A stretch of DNA of 15,344 nucleotides from contig JAADHY010000224.1 of assembly GCA_013151585.1 (NCBI GenBank), forward strand, positions 1 to 15,344, in the 5' to 3' direction. Source of the DNA: Planctomycetota bacterium. GTDB lineage: Bacteria; Planctomycetota; Planctomycetia; Planctomycetales; Planctomycetaceae. Below the pieces are notes generated by a model. That model was not told the origin of the DNA. It worked only from the letters and a program-made list of their open reading frames with translations, and did not search any database. Both the position numbers and the translations under genes were made by a program. Below, piece by piece: positions 9,108 to 15,344 of this stretch. Position 1 is the stretch's first letter. Each line of letters begins with the position of its first letter.

Positions 9108-10814
9108 TCACGGCGTCTTCGGAGACGCGTAGAGCGTTGCCAGTAGCACGCCGCAACGGCGAACTTCGGCCAACCGCTCGCCTCCGGCAGGCGGATGGCG
9201 GAGCTCCCGAGGGAGGTCCGCCTTGCGAAAAAAGACCAGGAGGTAAACGGCGCGATCGGCCTGGGATGTTCCATACGGCGCGAACCGAATATCGCGGCCC
9301 TTCAGAAGGGGAGACTCGTCTCGCAGGTCTCCCCATTGAAACTCGTGCAATGTCGGCGCGACTGCGATGGTCGTTCCCGGCGGGACATGCCGGACCACCT
9401 CTCGGAGGAACCCACGCGTGATCGAGTCGCCCCAATACGTAAGTTCGAATCCCAGCCGCGACGCTCCTCCGAGTCCACCCACGGCCGCGTTGTAGTAGCT
9501 CAGGTAGCACGGATGCATGCGCAGCAGGCCCCAACCCTGACATGCCAGCACGACAGTCAGCACGATTCCGGCCGAGCGAGCATTGACACGCTGGCGAAGC
9601 CATTGCCTAGCCTGCTCGCATCCTTTGCCAATGAACACGGCCCACAAGGGAAAACTGACCAAAAACAATCGCGCGCCATCGTAGACGGCGATTCGGGGCA
9701 TGCTGAACAGCAGCAGTGGGAAGGCCATGCAGGTCAACAAGAGCTGCTCTCGTGGGTGACGCCATGCCGCGGTTCGAGCGACGACGCCGAGCGTCCCTAG
9801 CGCTTGCAGCCCGATCGGGACCGTGACCAGAAACAGAACCCACGGGTAGTGCCAAGGGACTTCCCGGTCGGCGAACTTCTGCCCCATGTACCACACGGAC
9901 AGCGTGGCCCGCTGCGTGGTACGGCCCAGGTACTCGGTCAAGTGGTGCACCGGATCGAGCCACAACCACGGCCAGCCGATGAAGAAAACCACAAAGCCAA
10001 CCGCTCCCCAGACCGCCAGCGGCACGATCGCGCGCCGCCGCCAATGCCAAAGCGTCCAGACGCATATCGGAGGAATCAGCAGAATCGCTTGGATCTTGCT
10101 GAGGAGAGCTATTCCCAGAATCAACCCCGCCATGGACGCCACGCGCCAAGACGGTGGATCGCCGAGCGGCGCGGGCGAAGAAGTATCCTTGTCGGCATGA
10201 GCCTGCGGTTGAGCTTCGGGCGCTTGAGGTGGCCGAGGCGTCCACCAGTGAGCGACGGCCAAAGTTGCGGCTGTGTAGGTCAGGCCGACGAACGTCTCCA
10301 GCGCGGCCAGGTGGGCATGACCGAAAAGGCGCGGCATCAGGACCAAGGCGAGAGCGGCAACGGTGCCGGCGAGCGGCCCGTACCATCGTCCCGCGAACAC
10401 TCCGACGAGAAAGACCAACAATGCAAAGGCAGCCGCCGATGCTGTTCGGGCGCAGGTAGGACTAAAGCGCGACGGGAAACGGTCCGGGCCGAAAAGCGTT
10501 CGGAGCCCCTCGTGCCAAAGGCCGATCCACAATCGGCCCAGCGGTGGGTGATCCGGTAAGAACGGAGGCGATCCGAAGACTTCTCGCACGCTTGCGGGAT
10601 GCAGCAGCCCCAGCCCATAGATGCGCACGGCCTGGACCAGATACGCGCCCTGCTGAATGTTGAATGTCTCGTCGACGGTCAATCCCGGGCCTTCAGGCGC
10701 ATCGGGGAATTCCCCAGTAGGATCGAGTGTGGCGGAAGCAGCGCCCCAAGCCAGCAGGGCGACAACGGCTGGTCCCCATATCCGACGTTGCGACCGGATT
10801 GCCGACAGGATCAT
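9108..10814 (-). CDS. GT-C (GT39/PMT_2/ArnT-like) multi-pass membrane glycosyltransferase
   Basis: The 568-residue product has about ten hydrophobic helices in its first 430 residues, starting with WGPAVVALLAWGAASATL near residues 13-30. The first external loop carries TVDETFN, the acidic pair expected for the catalytic loop of GT-C transferases. LPDHPPLGRLW follows near residue 90, matching the His-Pro-Pro segment seen in ArnT- and PMT-like enzymes. The C-terminal 140 residues are soluble and end at the TGA at 9108-9110. Known relatives move a sugar from a polyprenyl-phosphate donor to lipid or protein acceptors outside the cytoplasmic membrane; donor and acceptor here are unknown. ATG 10814 keeps the first membrane helix, but no clear Shine-Dalgarno precedes it. 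A strong terminator ends 12 bp upstream, which is odd for the gene's own leader. Confidence 0.85.
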   Translation of the reverse strand: MILSAIRSQRRIWGPAVVALLAWGAASATLDPTGEFPDAPEGPGLTVDETFNIQQGAYLVQAVRIYGLGLLHPASVREVFGSPPFLPDHPPLGRLWIGLWHEGLRTLFGPDRFPSRFSPTCARTASAAAFALLVFLVGVFAGRWYGPLAGTVAALALVLMPRLFGHAHLAALETFVGLTYTAATLAVAHWWTPRPPQAPEAQPQAHADKDTSSPAPLGDPPSWRVASMAGLILGIALLSKIQAILLIPPICVWTLWHWRRRAIVPLAVWGAVGFVVFFIGWPWLWLDPVHHLTEYLGRTTQRATLSVWYMGQKFADREVPWHYPWVLFLVTVPIGLQALGTLGVVARTAAWRHPREQLLLTCMAFPLLLFSMPRIAVYDGARLFLVSFPLWAVFIGKGCEQARQWLRQRVNARSAGIVLTVVLACQGWGLLRMHPCYLSYYNAAVGGLGGASRLGFELTYWGDSITRGFLREVVRHVPPGTTIAVAPTLHEFQWGDLRDESPLLKGRDIRFAPYGTSQADRAVYLLVFFRKADLPRELRHPPAGGERLAEVRRCGVLLATLYASPKTP

Positions 10815-10826
10815 GGCACTGTGCGC

Positions 10827-10863
10827 AAAAGGAAAACTCGGCCAAAAACACGTTCGGCCGAGT
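10827..10863 (-). terminator. Rho-independent terminator, possibly an attenuator of the glycosyltransferase gene
   Basis: Read on the minus strand: ACTCGGCC (10863-10856), a 12-base loop, GGCCGAGT (10843-10836), then TTTTCCTTTT (10836-10827). The perfect 8-bp GC-rich stem with an immediate T tract is the classic form. It lies downstream of the HTH-receiver gene and 12 bp before the glycosyltransferase ATG. Confidence 0.75.
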
Positions 10864-10983
10864 CTGCCCGTTGGTGAAGGAGTTTACCACTGCTTCGTGG
10901 AACGGGACGCGTCCTCGACTCGCCAGAAAGGTAATTCTAACACGAGCGGGACGGGTCCGGCAAACACGTTGTCCCGGAAAGGG
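10864..10983 (-). other. Short spacer between regulator stop and terminator
   Basis: About 120 bp holding no gene and no recognisable promoter. A leader for the glycosyltransferase gene would have to begin here and pass through the terminator hairpin. Confidence 0.5.
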
Positions 10984-11556
10984 TCACACGAGTTGCTTTT
11001 TGCGTCCGACGAGAGTGCGAATCCGTTCGGCAAGCAGTGCGGTATCGAATGGTTTCCGAAACGTTTCGTTAAAGATCGTCCGGTCGAACCCACTCGCATT
11101 GTCTTCGTCGCTCAGCAAACCGATCAAAACGGTTTCGCTGTACTCCGGGTTTTTCCTCAGGTTCTGCGCGATCATGAGGGCTTCGTTGCGCCCCATCGCG
11201 AAGTCGATGACCACGCAATCGGGATGAAGCGACTCGGCCTGAATGCCGGCCTCAAAGCCGCTTTGAGCCATCTCGATTTTGTAGTCTTCGCTGGACATCA
11301 ACTCGTTCAAACCGGATTGAATCTGGGTGTCGGTCCCCACAAGGAGGACTTTTCCCATGGCTTCGTCTTCCAGTTCGCCGAGCGGCATCCCGTGTTCTTT
11401 CAGGAACCGAATCAAGTGCTCGCGCGGGATTCGTCGGTCCTGCGAACCAGGGATGCGATAACCACGCAGACGACCTGAATCAAACCACTTGCTGACAGTG
11501 CGGGGTGCAACCTTACAGATCTTTGCTACCTGTCCAGTAGTGAAGACCGTTCTCAT
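10984..11556 (-). CDS. HTH (excisionase/MerR-like) plus response-regulator receiver protein
   Basis: A likely DNA-binding phospho-regulator of 190 residues. Residues 1-55 form a winged-helix HTH of the excisionase/MerR type (TTGQVAKICKVAPRTVSKWF, then LRGYRIPGSQDRRIPREHLIRFL). From about residue 70 a receiver domain follows. Its first strand is KVLLVGTD, with one acidic residue where two are usual. The likely phospho-acceptor is the Asp in CVVIDFAMG, the switch residue the Ser in VLIGLLSDED, and the conserved Lys lies in FRKPFD. The order is reversed from ordinary response regulators, which have the receiver first. I chose ATG 11556 rather than TTG 11568 because GGAG lies 6 bp before the ATG, and the predicted promoter would start transcription at about 11569. 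No histidine kinase is in the window. Targets are unknown; the glycosyltransferase gene downstream is one candidate. Confidence 0.85.
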   Translation of the reverse strand: MRTVFTTGQVAKICKVAPRTVSKWFDSGRLRGYRIPGSQDRRIPREHLIRFLKEHGMPLGELEDEAMGKVLLVGTDTQIQSGLNELMSSEDYKIEMAQSGFEAGIQAESLHPDCVVIDFAMGRNEALMIAQNLRKNPEYSETVLIGLLSDEDNASGFDRTIFNETFRKPFDTALLAERIRTLVGRKKQLV

Positions 11557-11575
11557 TGCGGGCTCCAATCACAAA

Positions 11576-11603
11576 GTTATGCAAATTCAGAGGGCCAAGT
11601 CAA
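11576..11603 (-). promoter_or_regulatory. Candidate sigma-70 promoter of the HTH-receiver gene
   Basis: On the minus strand, TTGACT (11603-11598, 5 of 6), a 16-bp spacer, then CATAAC (11581-11576, 4 of 6). The predicted start near 11569 leaves a leader of about 13 bases that contains the GGAG ribosome site. Confidence 0.5.
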
Positions 11604-11725
11604 AACCCCTCCAGAATCTGCACCCCCCTTTACGATGGCTGGCTCTCCTAGCCTCTCGGATCCGTCAACTAGAGAACCACCGTGATTTGGGTCGGCGCTA
11701 AACTCAGGGTTTTTTCCAATCCATC

Positions 11726-11747
11726 GCCTTCGCCCGTCTGCGAAGGC
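11726..11747. repeat. Perfect 8-bp hairpin in gene-poor spacer
   Basis: GCCTTCGC (11726-11733), loop CCGTCT, GCGAAGGC (11740-11747). No T tract follows on either strand, so it is not a standard terminator. Confidence 0.5.
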
Positions 11748-12380
11748 AACTCACGTCACGTTCTGTCGGCAAAAACCACGTCAGGAAGGCTGAAAAAAAC
11801 TCCTTTCCTACAACCTCCACAACGTCCTCCCTGTCTCGGGGTGGAAGTGCGGGGACCGGAAGTCAATCGCCAAAGCCTCCGGTTGCTTCCTACTGACTCG
11901 GATCCGTTGGAGCCTTCCCCCCTTTAGGTGCGGCCGGAACGAACACAATTTCACTCGGGATTCTTGCGATCGCTAAGACGTACCTCCTGAATCGTTCCGT
12001 TGCCAGCCGTCTGACTTATAGTTTCGACGCAAGTGGGGCAAGGACTTTAGCATGTTTGACTGCAATGACCTAAGTGCTGAATGGTCGCGAAAGGTGACTT
12101 GGACCGACAAATCCTCCCAACTTTCGCCACTACCAGACTCAGCCGTCTCCCCCAGCCGGCAAATTCTGCCGAACTCCGAAAAGCCGTCCCACCGACACCC
12201 CAGAATTCCAGGGAATCCCCAACCGCCCGAGTTTCTGCGGACTGATAGCTCGGGGTCTTACCATCGACGTAAACGTTTCCAGCTTGAAAGGCGGAGCCGT
12301 TTTGCCTGGAGGAAACAACCGGAGTTTGGGTGGTCTGGGGGAGAAATGACTATTACAGAAAGTGTTCTACTGCTTTGTAG

Positions 12381-12405
12381 GAAGGGGCTTGTCGAAGGCC
12401 CTTTC
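12381..12405. repeat. Eight-base-pair hairpin with one G-U pair
   Basis: GAAGGGGC (12381-12388) pairs with GCCCTTTC (12398-12405) across a 9-base loop, with one G-U wobble when read as plus-strand RNA. Function unknown. Confidence 0.35.
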
Positions 12406-12568
12406 AAGGCCACCTCGGGGCGAAAGACCGCGACAAGGCAAAACATTGGATCGAACCGAGCAAACGATTTCGGTCTTGGCCGCCTGAGCGAGACTATCGC
12501 AACAAGACGTCGAGGCCGCCTACTGCAAATACTGCCGCGCGAACTGACCGCCGTGACAAAACCCCGTC

Positions 12569-12591
12569 CAACGAAAAGCCTCTCTTCGTTG
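12569..12591. repeat. Perfect 7-bp inverted repeat
   Basis: CAACGAA (12569-12575), 9-base loop, TTCGTTG (12585-12591). On the minus strand a short T run (GGGGTTTTG) follows a few bases later, so a weak minus-strand terminator is possible. Confidence 0.35.
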
Positions 12592-13009
12592 CGCCAGCGC
12601 GCGACTTCCGGCAACACCGCCGACTTGACGGCGCCTGTTCGCTGAACCTTCATCGTCGAGCTCTCGTTTTCTGGTCAGATCGCGCAACAAACAGTTCCCA
12701 TCTGCCCAACGCGCGTGTCCGGATCGCATCGCCTCGTTTTCAGGCCTCCGCTCGGGAAAACCTGCCCCGCGAAACTGCGCGCGGGCCGACCGTCCACCTT
12801 GGGATTCCTGGGATTCCGCGGGTTCTACCAGGGAGCCGAACTGGAGACGTCAACCTCCGCGCAGCGGTCATGGTGCGAGGCCTTCGGGCAAGGGTCGTGC
12901 CTCGCGTGGCGTCACGTCAGCCTGACACCGCATTCGTTTCAAGTATCACTTCGTCCGCGGTCGCTTTCGTGAGGACGCAACCGCGCGGAAAGCGACAGAT
13001 TGTGACATA

Positions 13010-13065
13010 TTTTGCACAGCAAATGGCAGCTTTTGCTTGAATTTGGACAGACGCAGTGTCAGAAT
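13010..13065 (+). promoter_or_regulatory. Candidate promoter and operator block of the DeoR/microcompartment operon
   Basis: An AT-rich island in GC-rich surroundings. It holds TTTTGC (13010-13015), GCAAA (13019-13023) and TTTTGC (13031-13036). The first pair makes a perfect TTTGC-ACA-GCAAA repeat, and the second pair makes AGCAAA-8 bp-TTTGCT (13018-13037). TTGAAT (13037-13042), a 17-bp spacer and CAGAAT (13060-13065) form a possible promoter with a start near 13072. The half-sites would overlap the -35, as expected for autorepression by a DeoR protein. The repeats are seen directly; the promoter and operator roles are inferred. Confidence 0.4.
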
Positions 13066-13106
13066 TGACGGGAGCCATCGGCCCTGTTCTCGAAAGGTCT
13101 CTGCCA

Positions 13107-13856
13107 ATGCTTCTGGATCAGCGAAGGGAACGGATACTCCAACTAGTTGAAAGCAAGGGATTTGCGTCGCTCCAGGAGCTCGTAGAAGAGACCGGAGTCA
13201 GCGAGTCCACCGTACGACGGGATTTGGAATATCTTGAAGGAATTCGACAGATTCGGCGCACTCGGGGTGGCGCAGCCTACGTCGGGGAGTCGTTGACGGC
13301 GTTCGAAGAGCGGCGGACGCGGGCTTTACCCCAGAAACAGCGGATCGCCAAGCAGGTGGCCGAAATGGTCGAACCGGGTGAGGCGATTCTGCTGGATGGG
13401 GGGACAACAACGTTGGAGGTGGCTCGGCAACTTGTGGGAAAATCGCTTCAAGTCGTCACGAACTCGTTGCCTGTCGTAAACTTGCTGGTCAACCAGCCGC
13501 AGATCGAATTGATCGTGATCGGCGGCTACTTGTACCCGAAGACGGGCGTCGCCCTGGGGCCGCACGCCGAAGCGATGCTGGAGAGCATCCACGTGCGTCG
13601 GCTGATCATGAGCGTGGGCGGCATCACCGAGCGAGGGCTCTTTAACAGCAATTCGCTGCTCGTCGAAACCGAGCGGAGGATGATGCACGCCGCCGAAGAG
13701 GTCGTCGTGGTGGCGGACAGCAGCAAGTTTGGCCACTCGGCGTTGGTGCATCTGTGTCCGTTGGAGGCGGTCGACCAGATGGTCGTCGACTCGGGCATCA
13801 GCGACACCTGGCAGCAGCGGGTTCGCGAGGCCGGAGTGAAATTGACCCTTGTTTGA
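13107..13856 (+). CDS. deoR-like: DeoR-family transcriptional regulator of the microcompartment locus
   Basis: A sugar-phosphate-responsive regulator, usually a repressor. The 249-residue length is typical. The N-terminal winged HTH runs from about residue 5 to 55: QRRERILQLVESKGFASLQ, then ELVEETGVSESTVRRDLEYLE, ending in RRTRGGA, close to the DeoR signature. The C-terminal effector domain starts around residue 75 and has LLDGGTTTLEVARQL and VVTNSLPVVNLL, the sugar-phosphate isomerase-like fold that senses phosphorylated sugars. I prefer ATG 13107 to the upstream GTG 13056. The family normally begins just before the RRERIL helix, AAAGG lies 9 bp upstream, and the candidate promoter starts transcription after the GTG. 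The pduL gene begins 123 bp downstream on the same strand. DeoR regulators are a known part of planctomycete microcompartment loci, which supports control by a deoxysugar intermediate. Confidence 0.9.
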   Translation: MLLDQRRERILQLVESKGFASLQELVEETGVSESTVRRDLEYLEGIRQIRRTRGGAAYVGESLTAFEERRTRALPQKQRIAKQVAEMVEPGEAILLDGGTTTLEVARQLVGKSLQVVTNSLPVVNLLVNQPQIELIVIGGYLYPKTGVALGPHAEAMLESIHVRRLIMSVGGITERGLFNSNSLLVETERRMMHAAEEVVVVADSSKFGHSALVHLCPLEAVDQMVVDSGISDTWQQRVREAGVKLTLV

Positions 13857-13979
13857 TCAGACTGCCGTTCGAGCGGACAGGGAGTTGCAGGAGAGAATCC
13901 CTTGCAGACAGCGGTCCGGCAGCAGGGAAAACGGGACGGAGAGCCAGTCCGAGACTTCCAGAAACGAGTGAAGGAAACG

Positions 13980-14690
13980 ATGACGGCCTTGGCAACTCAA
14001 TATTCACGGGCGGATGTCGAACGGGTCGTTCGCGATGTCTTGCTGAAGCACTTGGGGCGAAACGGGGCGACGGTTCGACCAAAGCCCAACCCTTTGGTTG
14101 TGAACATCTCGGCGCGGCACGTGCATCTTTCGCAGGAGCACCTGGAGATCTTGTTCGGCAAAGGAGCGGAGTTGACCGTCTTCCGCTGGCTTTACCAGGA
14201 GGGATACTTTGCCGCCGAGCAGACTGTGGCCGTCGTCGGGCCCCGTCGCCGCATGCTGCCCAGCGTGCGCGTGCTGGGGCCGTGCCGGGGCGATTCCCAA
14301 GTGGAACTGGCCTTCACGGACGCGATTTCGTTGGGGATCGATGCGCCTGTGCGAATCAGCGGCGACCATCGCGACACCCCCGGCTGCGTGCTGGTCGGCC
14401 CGAAGGGCGTCGTCGAGTTGCAGAGGGGCGTCATTCGGGCAATGCGACATGTCCACATGGGGCCAGCGGACCTGGAATACTACGGCGTCGAAAATGGCGA
14501 CGTCATGCACTTGCGAGTGGAGTCGCCCGGCTGCACGACGGTGCTGGAAGACATCGTCGTGCGTGGCGGCGAAAAGATCAAATTGGAGGTTCACCTGGAT
14601 ACGGACGAAGGCAACGCCATCAACTTGGATCAAGCCACCAAAGTGGAGTTGTATCGTCCGGAGAAATGCCGTTGCTCTTCGGGGCAATGA
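13980..14690 (+). CDS. pduL: PduL-type phosphate acyltransferase with N-terminal encapsulation helix
   Basis: PduL converts an acyl-CoA and phosphate to acyl phosphate and free CoA inside bacterial microcompartments, recycling the CoA used by the lumen aldehyde dehydrogenase. The 236-residue product has the two His-X-His motifs of the zinc-containing PTAC fold: SARHVHLS with His47/His49, and MRHVHMGPAD with His157/His159. Residues 6-25 (starting TQYSRADVERVV) form an amphipathic helix joined by a Pro/Gly-rich linker (27-38) to the catalytic fold, the usual form of an encapsulation peptide. I chose ATG 13980, preceded by GAAGGA at short spacing. A TTG at 13902 would add 26 charged residues before the helix and is unlikely. 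It sits between the DeoR gene and the first BMC-H gene. The acyl group (propionyl in deoxysugar pathways) is inferred. Confidence 0.93.
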   Translation: MTALATQYSRADVERVVRDVLLKHLGRNGATVRPKPNPLVVNISARHVHLSQEHLEILFGKGAELTVFRWLYQEGYFAAEQTVAVVGPRRRMLPSVRVLGPCRGDSQVELAFTDAISLGIDAPVRISGDHRDTPGCVLVGPKGVVELQRGVIRAMRHVHMGPADLEYYGVENGDVMHLRVESPGCTTVLEDIVVRGGEKIKLEVHLDTDEGNAINLDQATKVELYRPEKCRCSSGQ

Positions 14691-14729
14691 CCGTTTGACA
14701 TTGTCGTTTTGGGAATGGAACGGGCCAGA

Positions 14730-14748
14730 GCGGGGCAGCGGGCCCCGC
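14730..14748 (+). promoter_or_regulatory. Strong intercistronic hairpin before the first shell gene
   Basis: GCGGGGC (14730-14736), loop AGCGG, GCCCCGC (14742-14748): a perfect 7-bp GC stem in the 95-bp gap between pduL and the BMC-H gene. No T tract follows, so it is not a terminator. A role in mRNA processing or 5'-end protection of the shell-gene message is inferred. Confidence 0.5.
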
Positions 14749-14785
14749 GACCCGGTTTCCTTGAACACTTAGGGGGATCTGATCC

Positions 14786-15079
14786 ATGGCGAAAACGATG
14801 GAAGCATTGGGAATGATCGAAACCCGCGGTCTGGTCGGGCTGATCGAAGCGGCCGACGCGATGCTGAAGGCGGCCAACGTCCAGATGATTGGCTGGGAGA
14901 AGGTCGGCAGCGGTCTGGTGACGGCCTTTGTCGTCGGTGACGTTGCGGCGGTGAAGGCGGCGGTCGACGCCGGGGCCAGCGCAGCGTCGAAAGTGGGCGA
15001 AGTGGTGAGCGTGCAGGTGATCCCGCGTCCGCACGAAGAGCTGGCTGGCATTTTGCCGGCGGCGAAGGCTCAAAAGTAG
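14786..15079 (+). CDS. BMC-H microcompartment shell protein (single BMC domain)
   Basis: Forms the flat hexameric tiles of a microcompartment shell. The 97-residue product is one BMC domain of the PduA/EutM/CcmK type. It opens with EALGMIETRGLVGLIEAADA, followed by MLKAANV, the interface containing the conserved Lys28. The pore loop is KVGSGLVTAFVVGDV with Gly-Ser-Gly at residues 41-43, as in PduA-like pores that pass small polar metabolites. After VSVQVIPRPHEEL comes a short tail, GILPAAKAQK. The ribosome site AGGGGG is 9 bp before the ATG, stronger than that of pduL, in line with the high dose needed for a major shell protein. A strong hairpin lies just upstream and a second BMC-H gene 144 bp downstream. 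Confidence 0.96.
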   Translation: MAKTMEALGMIETRGLVGLIEAADAMLKAANVQMIGWEKVGSGLVTAFVVGDVAAVKAAVDAGASAASKVGEVVSVQVIPRPHEELAGILPAAKAQK

Positions 15080-15223
15080 TCGTCTCCGCGACGGCAATCG
15101 GTTCGTAGGCCGAACGTGCGCCGCAGCGGATGGGGGTTGGCTGAGCCATCTCATCCCAGCACCGGCGAACGCAAAGTAAGCACAGCGCAGGACAAAAAGC
15201 CTTTGGAATTAGGACAACAACCG
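15080..15223 (+). other. Spacer between the two BMC-H genes
   Basis: A 144-bp gap with no gene. It holds small inverted repeats only: GTTCG/CGAAC with a 5-base loop near 15102-15116, and TGGCT-G-AGCCA near 15138-15148. AGGA at 15211-15214 serves as ribosome site for the next gene. No clear terminator or promoter. Confidence 0.5.
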
Positions 15224-15344
15224 ATGAGTGGAGAAGCAATTGGATTGATCGAGACGCGTGGCCTGACCGCTCAGATCGAAGCATCCGACGCGATGCTGAA
15301 AGCGGCCAACGTCACTTTGGTCGCGCAGATTCAGATCGGCGGCG
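15224..15344 (+). CDS. Second BMC-H shell protein, partial at right edge
   Basis: Only the first 40 codons are in the window. They start MSGEAIGLIETRGL, followed by TAQIEASDAMLKAANV and VAQIQIGG, the start of a BMC domain up to the pore loop. The last residues suggest a Gly-rich pore (IGG), unlike the Gly-Ser-Gly of the first copy. AGGA lies 9 bp before the ATG. The stretch encoding the Lys-containing interface is 37 of 40 bases identical to the first BMC-H gene, so the two arose by duplication. Two paralogous hexamers with different pores are normal in microcompartments and would let different metabolites through. Confidence 0.93.
   Translation, partial: MSGEAIGLIETRGLTAQIEASDAMLKAANVTLVAQIQIGG

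Larger units (their letters stand above)
11604..13009. other. 1.4-kb gene-poor spacer with several inverted repeats
   Basis: No reading frame here has a believable protein. The longest (12052-12645, plus strand) is rich in Arg, Ser and Pro with no hydrophobic core pattern and no ribosome site. The stretch has more poly-A/T runs than the flanking genes (for example 11710-11716 and 11793-11799). It holds hairpin-forming repeats at 11726-11747, 12381-12405 and 12569-12591, and a direct repeat GGGATTCC at 12801-12808 and 12810-12817. No tRNA, rRNA, RNase P or tmRNA signature was recognised. It could hold decayed genes or untranslated regulatory RNA. Confidence 0.5.

Noticed and set aside
9113..9128. 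GCGTCT-TCGG-AGACGC hairpin as terminator of the glycosyltransferase gene
   Set aside because: It lies inside the last codons of the gene and is not followed by a T tract on the minus strand.
10693..10890. Minus-strand open frame with a CAQCH motif resembling a cytochrome c haem site
   Set aside because: It overlaps the glycosyltransferase start in another frame and runs across the terminator. The rest of the product has no cytochrome features.
12052..12645. 197-codon open frame in the gene-poor spacer
   Set aside because: No ribosome site, biased Arg/Ser/Pro composition and no family resemblance; likely chance in GC-rich sequence.
11604..13009. CRISPR array, tRNA or insertion sequence in the gene-poor spacer
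   Set aside because: No regularly spaced repeats, no cloverleaf pattern, and no terminal inverted repeats with target duplication were seen.
13056..13106. Upstream GTG start for the DeoR gene
   Set aside because: It would add 17 residues before the usual DeoR N-terminus. It lies before the predicted transcription start, and ATG 13107 has AAAGG upstream.
13902..13979. Upstream TTG start for PduL
   Set aside because: The added residues are highly charged and would bury the encapsulation helix. ATG 13980 has a good ribosome site.
14695..14723. TTGACA between pduL and BMC-H as an internal promoter
   Set aside because: The -35 is perfect but no acceptable -10 lies at 15-19 bp.

Overview
The window looks like a chromosomal segment of a GC-rich planctomycete (Planctomycetota, probably Pirellulales-like). 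Three things suggest this. Two giant signal-peptide proteins with no recognisable family lie in tandem. There is a Tat-exported Gfo/Idh/MocA oxidoreductase. At the right edge begins a DeoR - pduL - BMC-H - BMC-H cluster, the arrangement known from planctomycete and verrucomicrobial microcompartment loci. The lineage is an inference from gene content.

Left third (1-7119, minus strand): an intact 1211-codon envelope protein is followed after 3 bp by a paralogue that runs off the left edge. The paralogue is broken by two +1 frameshifts. One is an apparent extra base in a GGG run at 3091-3093; the other is a 4-bp tandem duplication (AGTC) at 1946-1955. All three reading-frame segments are otherwise open, so the damage is recent or is an assembly error.

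Middle (7120-11603): a 0.5-kb divergent regulatory region contains an 18-bp perfect palindrome, a candidate promoter and an inverted repeat. It leads into a Tat-exported Gfo/Idh/MocA oxidoreductase on the plus strand. Convergent to that is a GT-C/GT39-like membrane glycosyltransferase. Upstream of the glycosyltransferase on the same strand is a small regulator with an N-terminal excisionase/MerR-like HTH and a C-terminal receiver domain. A strong Rho-independent terminator lies between the two and ends only 12 bp before the glycosyltransferase start.

Gene-poor spacer (11604-13009): about 1.4 kb with no credible gene but several perfect or near-perfect inverted repeats.

Right edge (13010-15344): a regulatory block with TTTTGC/GCAAA half-sites precedes a DeoR-family regulator. 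Next come a PduL phosphotransacylase with a likely N-terminal encapsulation helix, a strong intercistronic hairpin, a complete BMC-H shell protein and the start of a second BMC-H. This is the proximal end of a bacterial microcompartment operon. By analogy with characterised planctomycete loci it would process an aldehyde from deoxysugar (fucose/rhamnose) breakdown, but the signature aldolase and aldehyde dehydrogenase lie outside the window, so the substrate is inferred.
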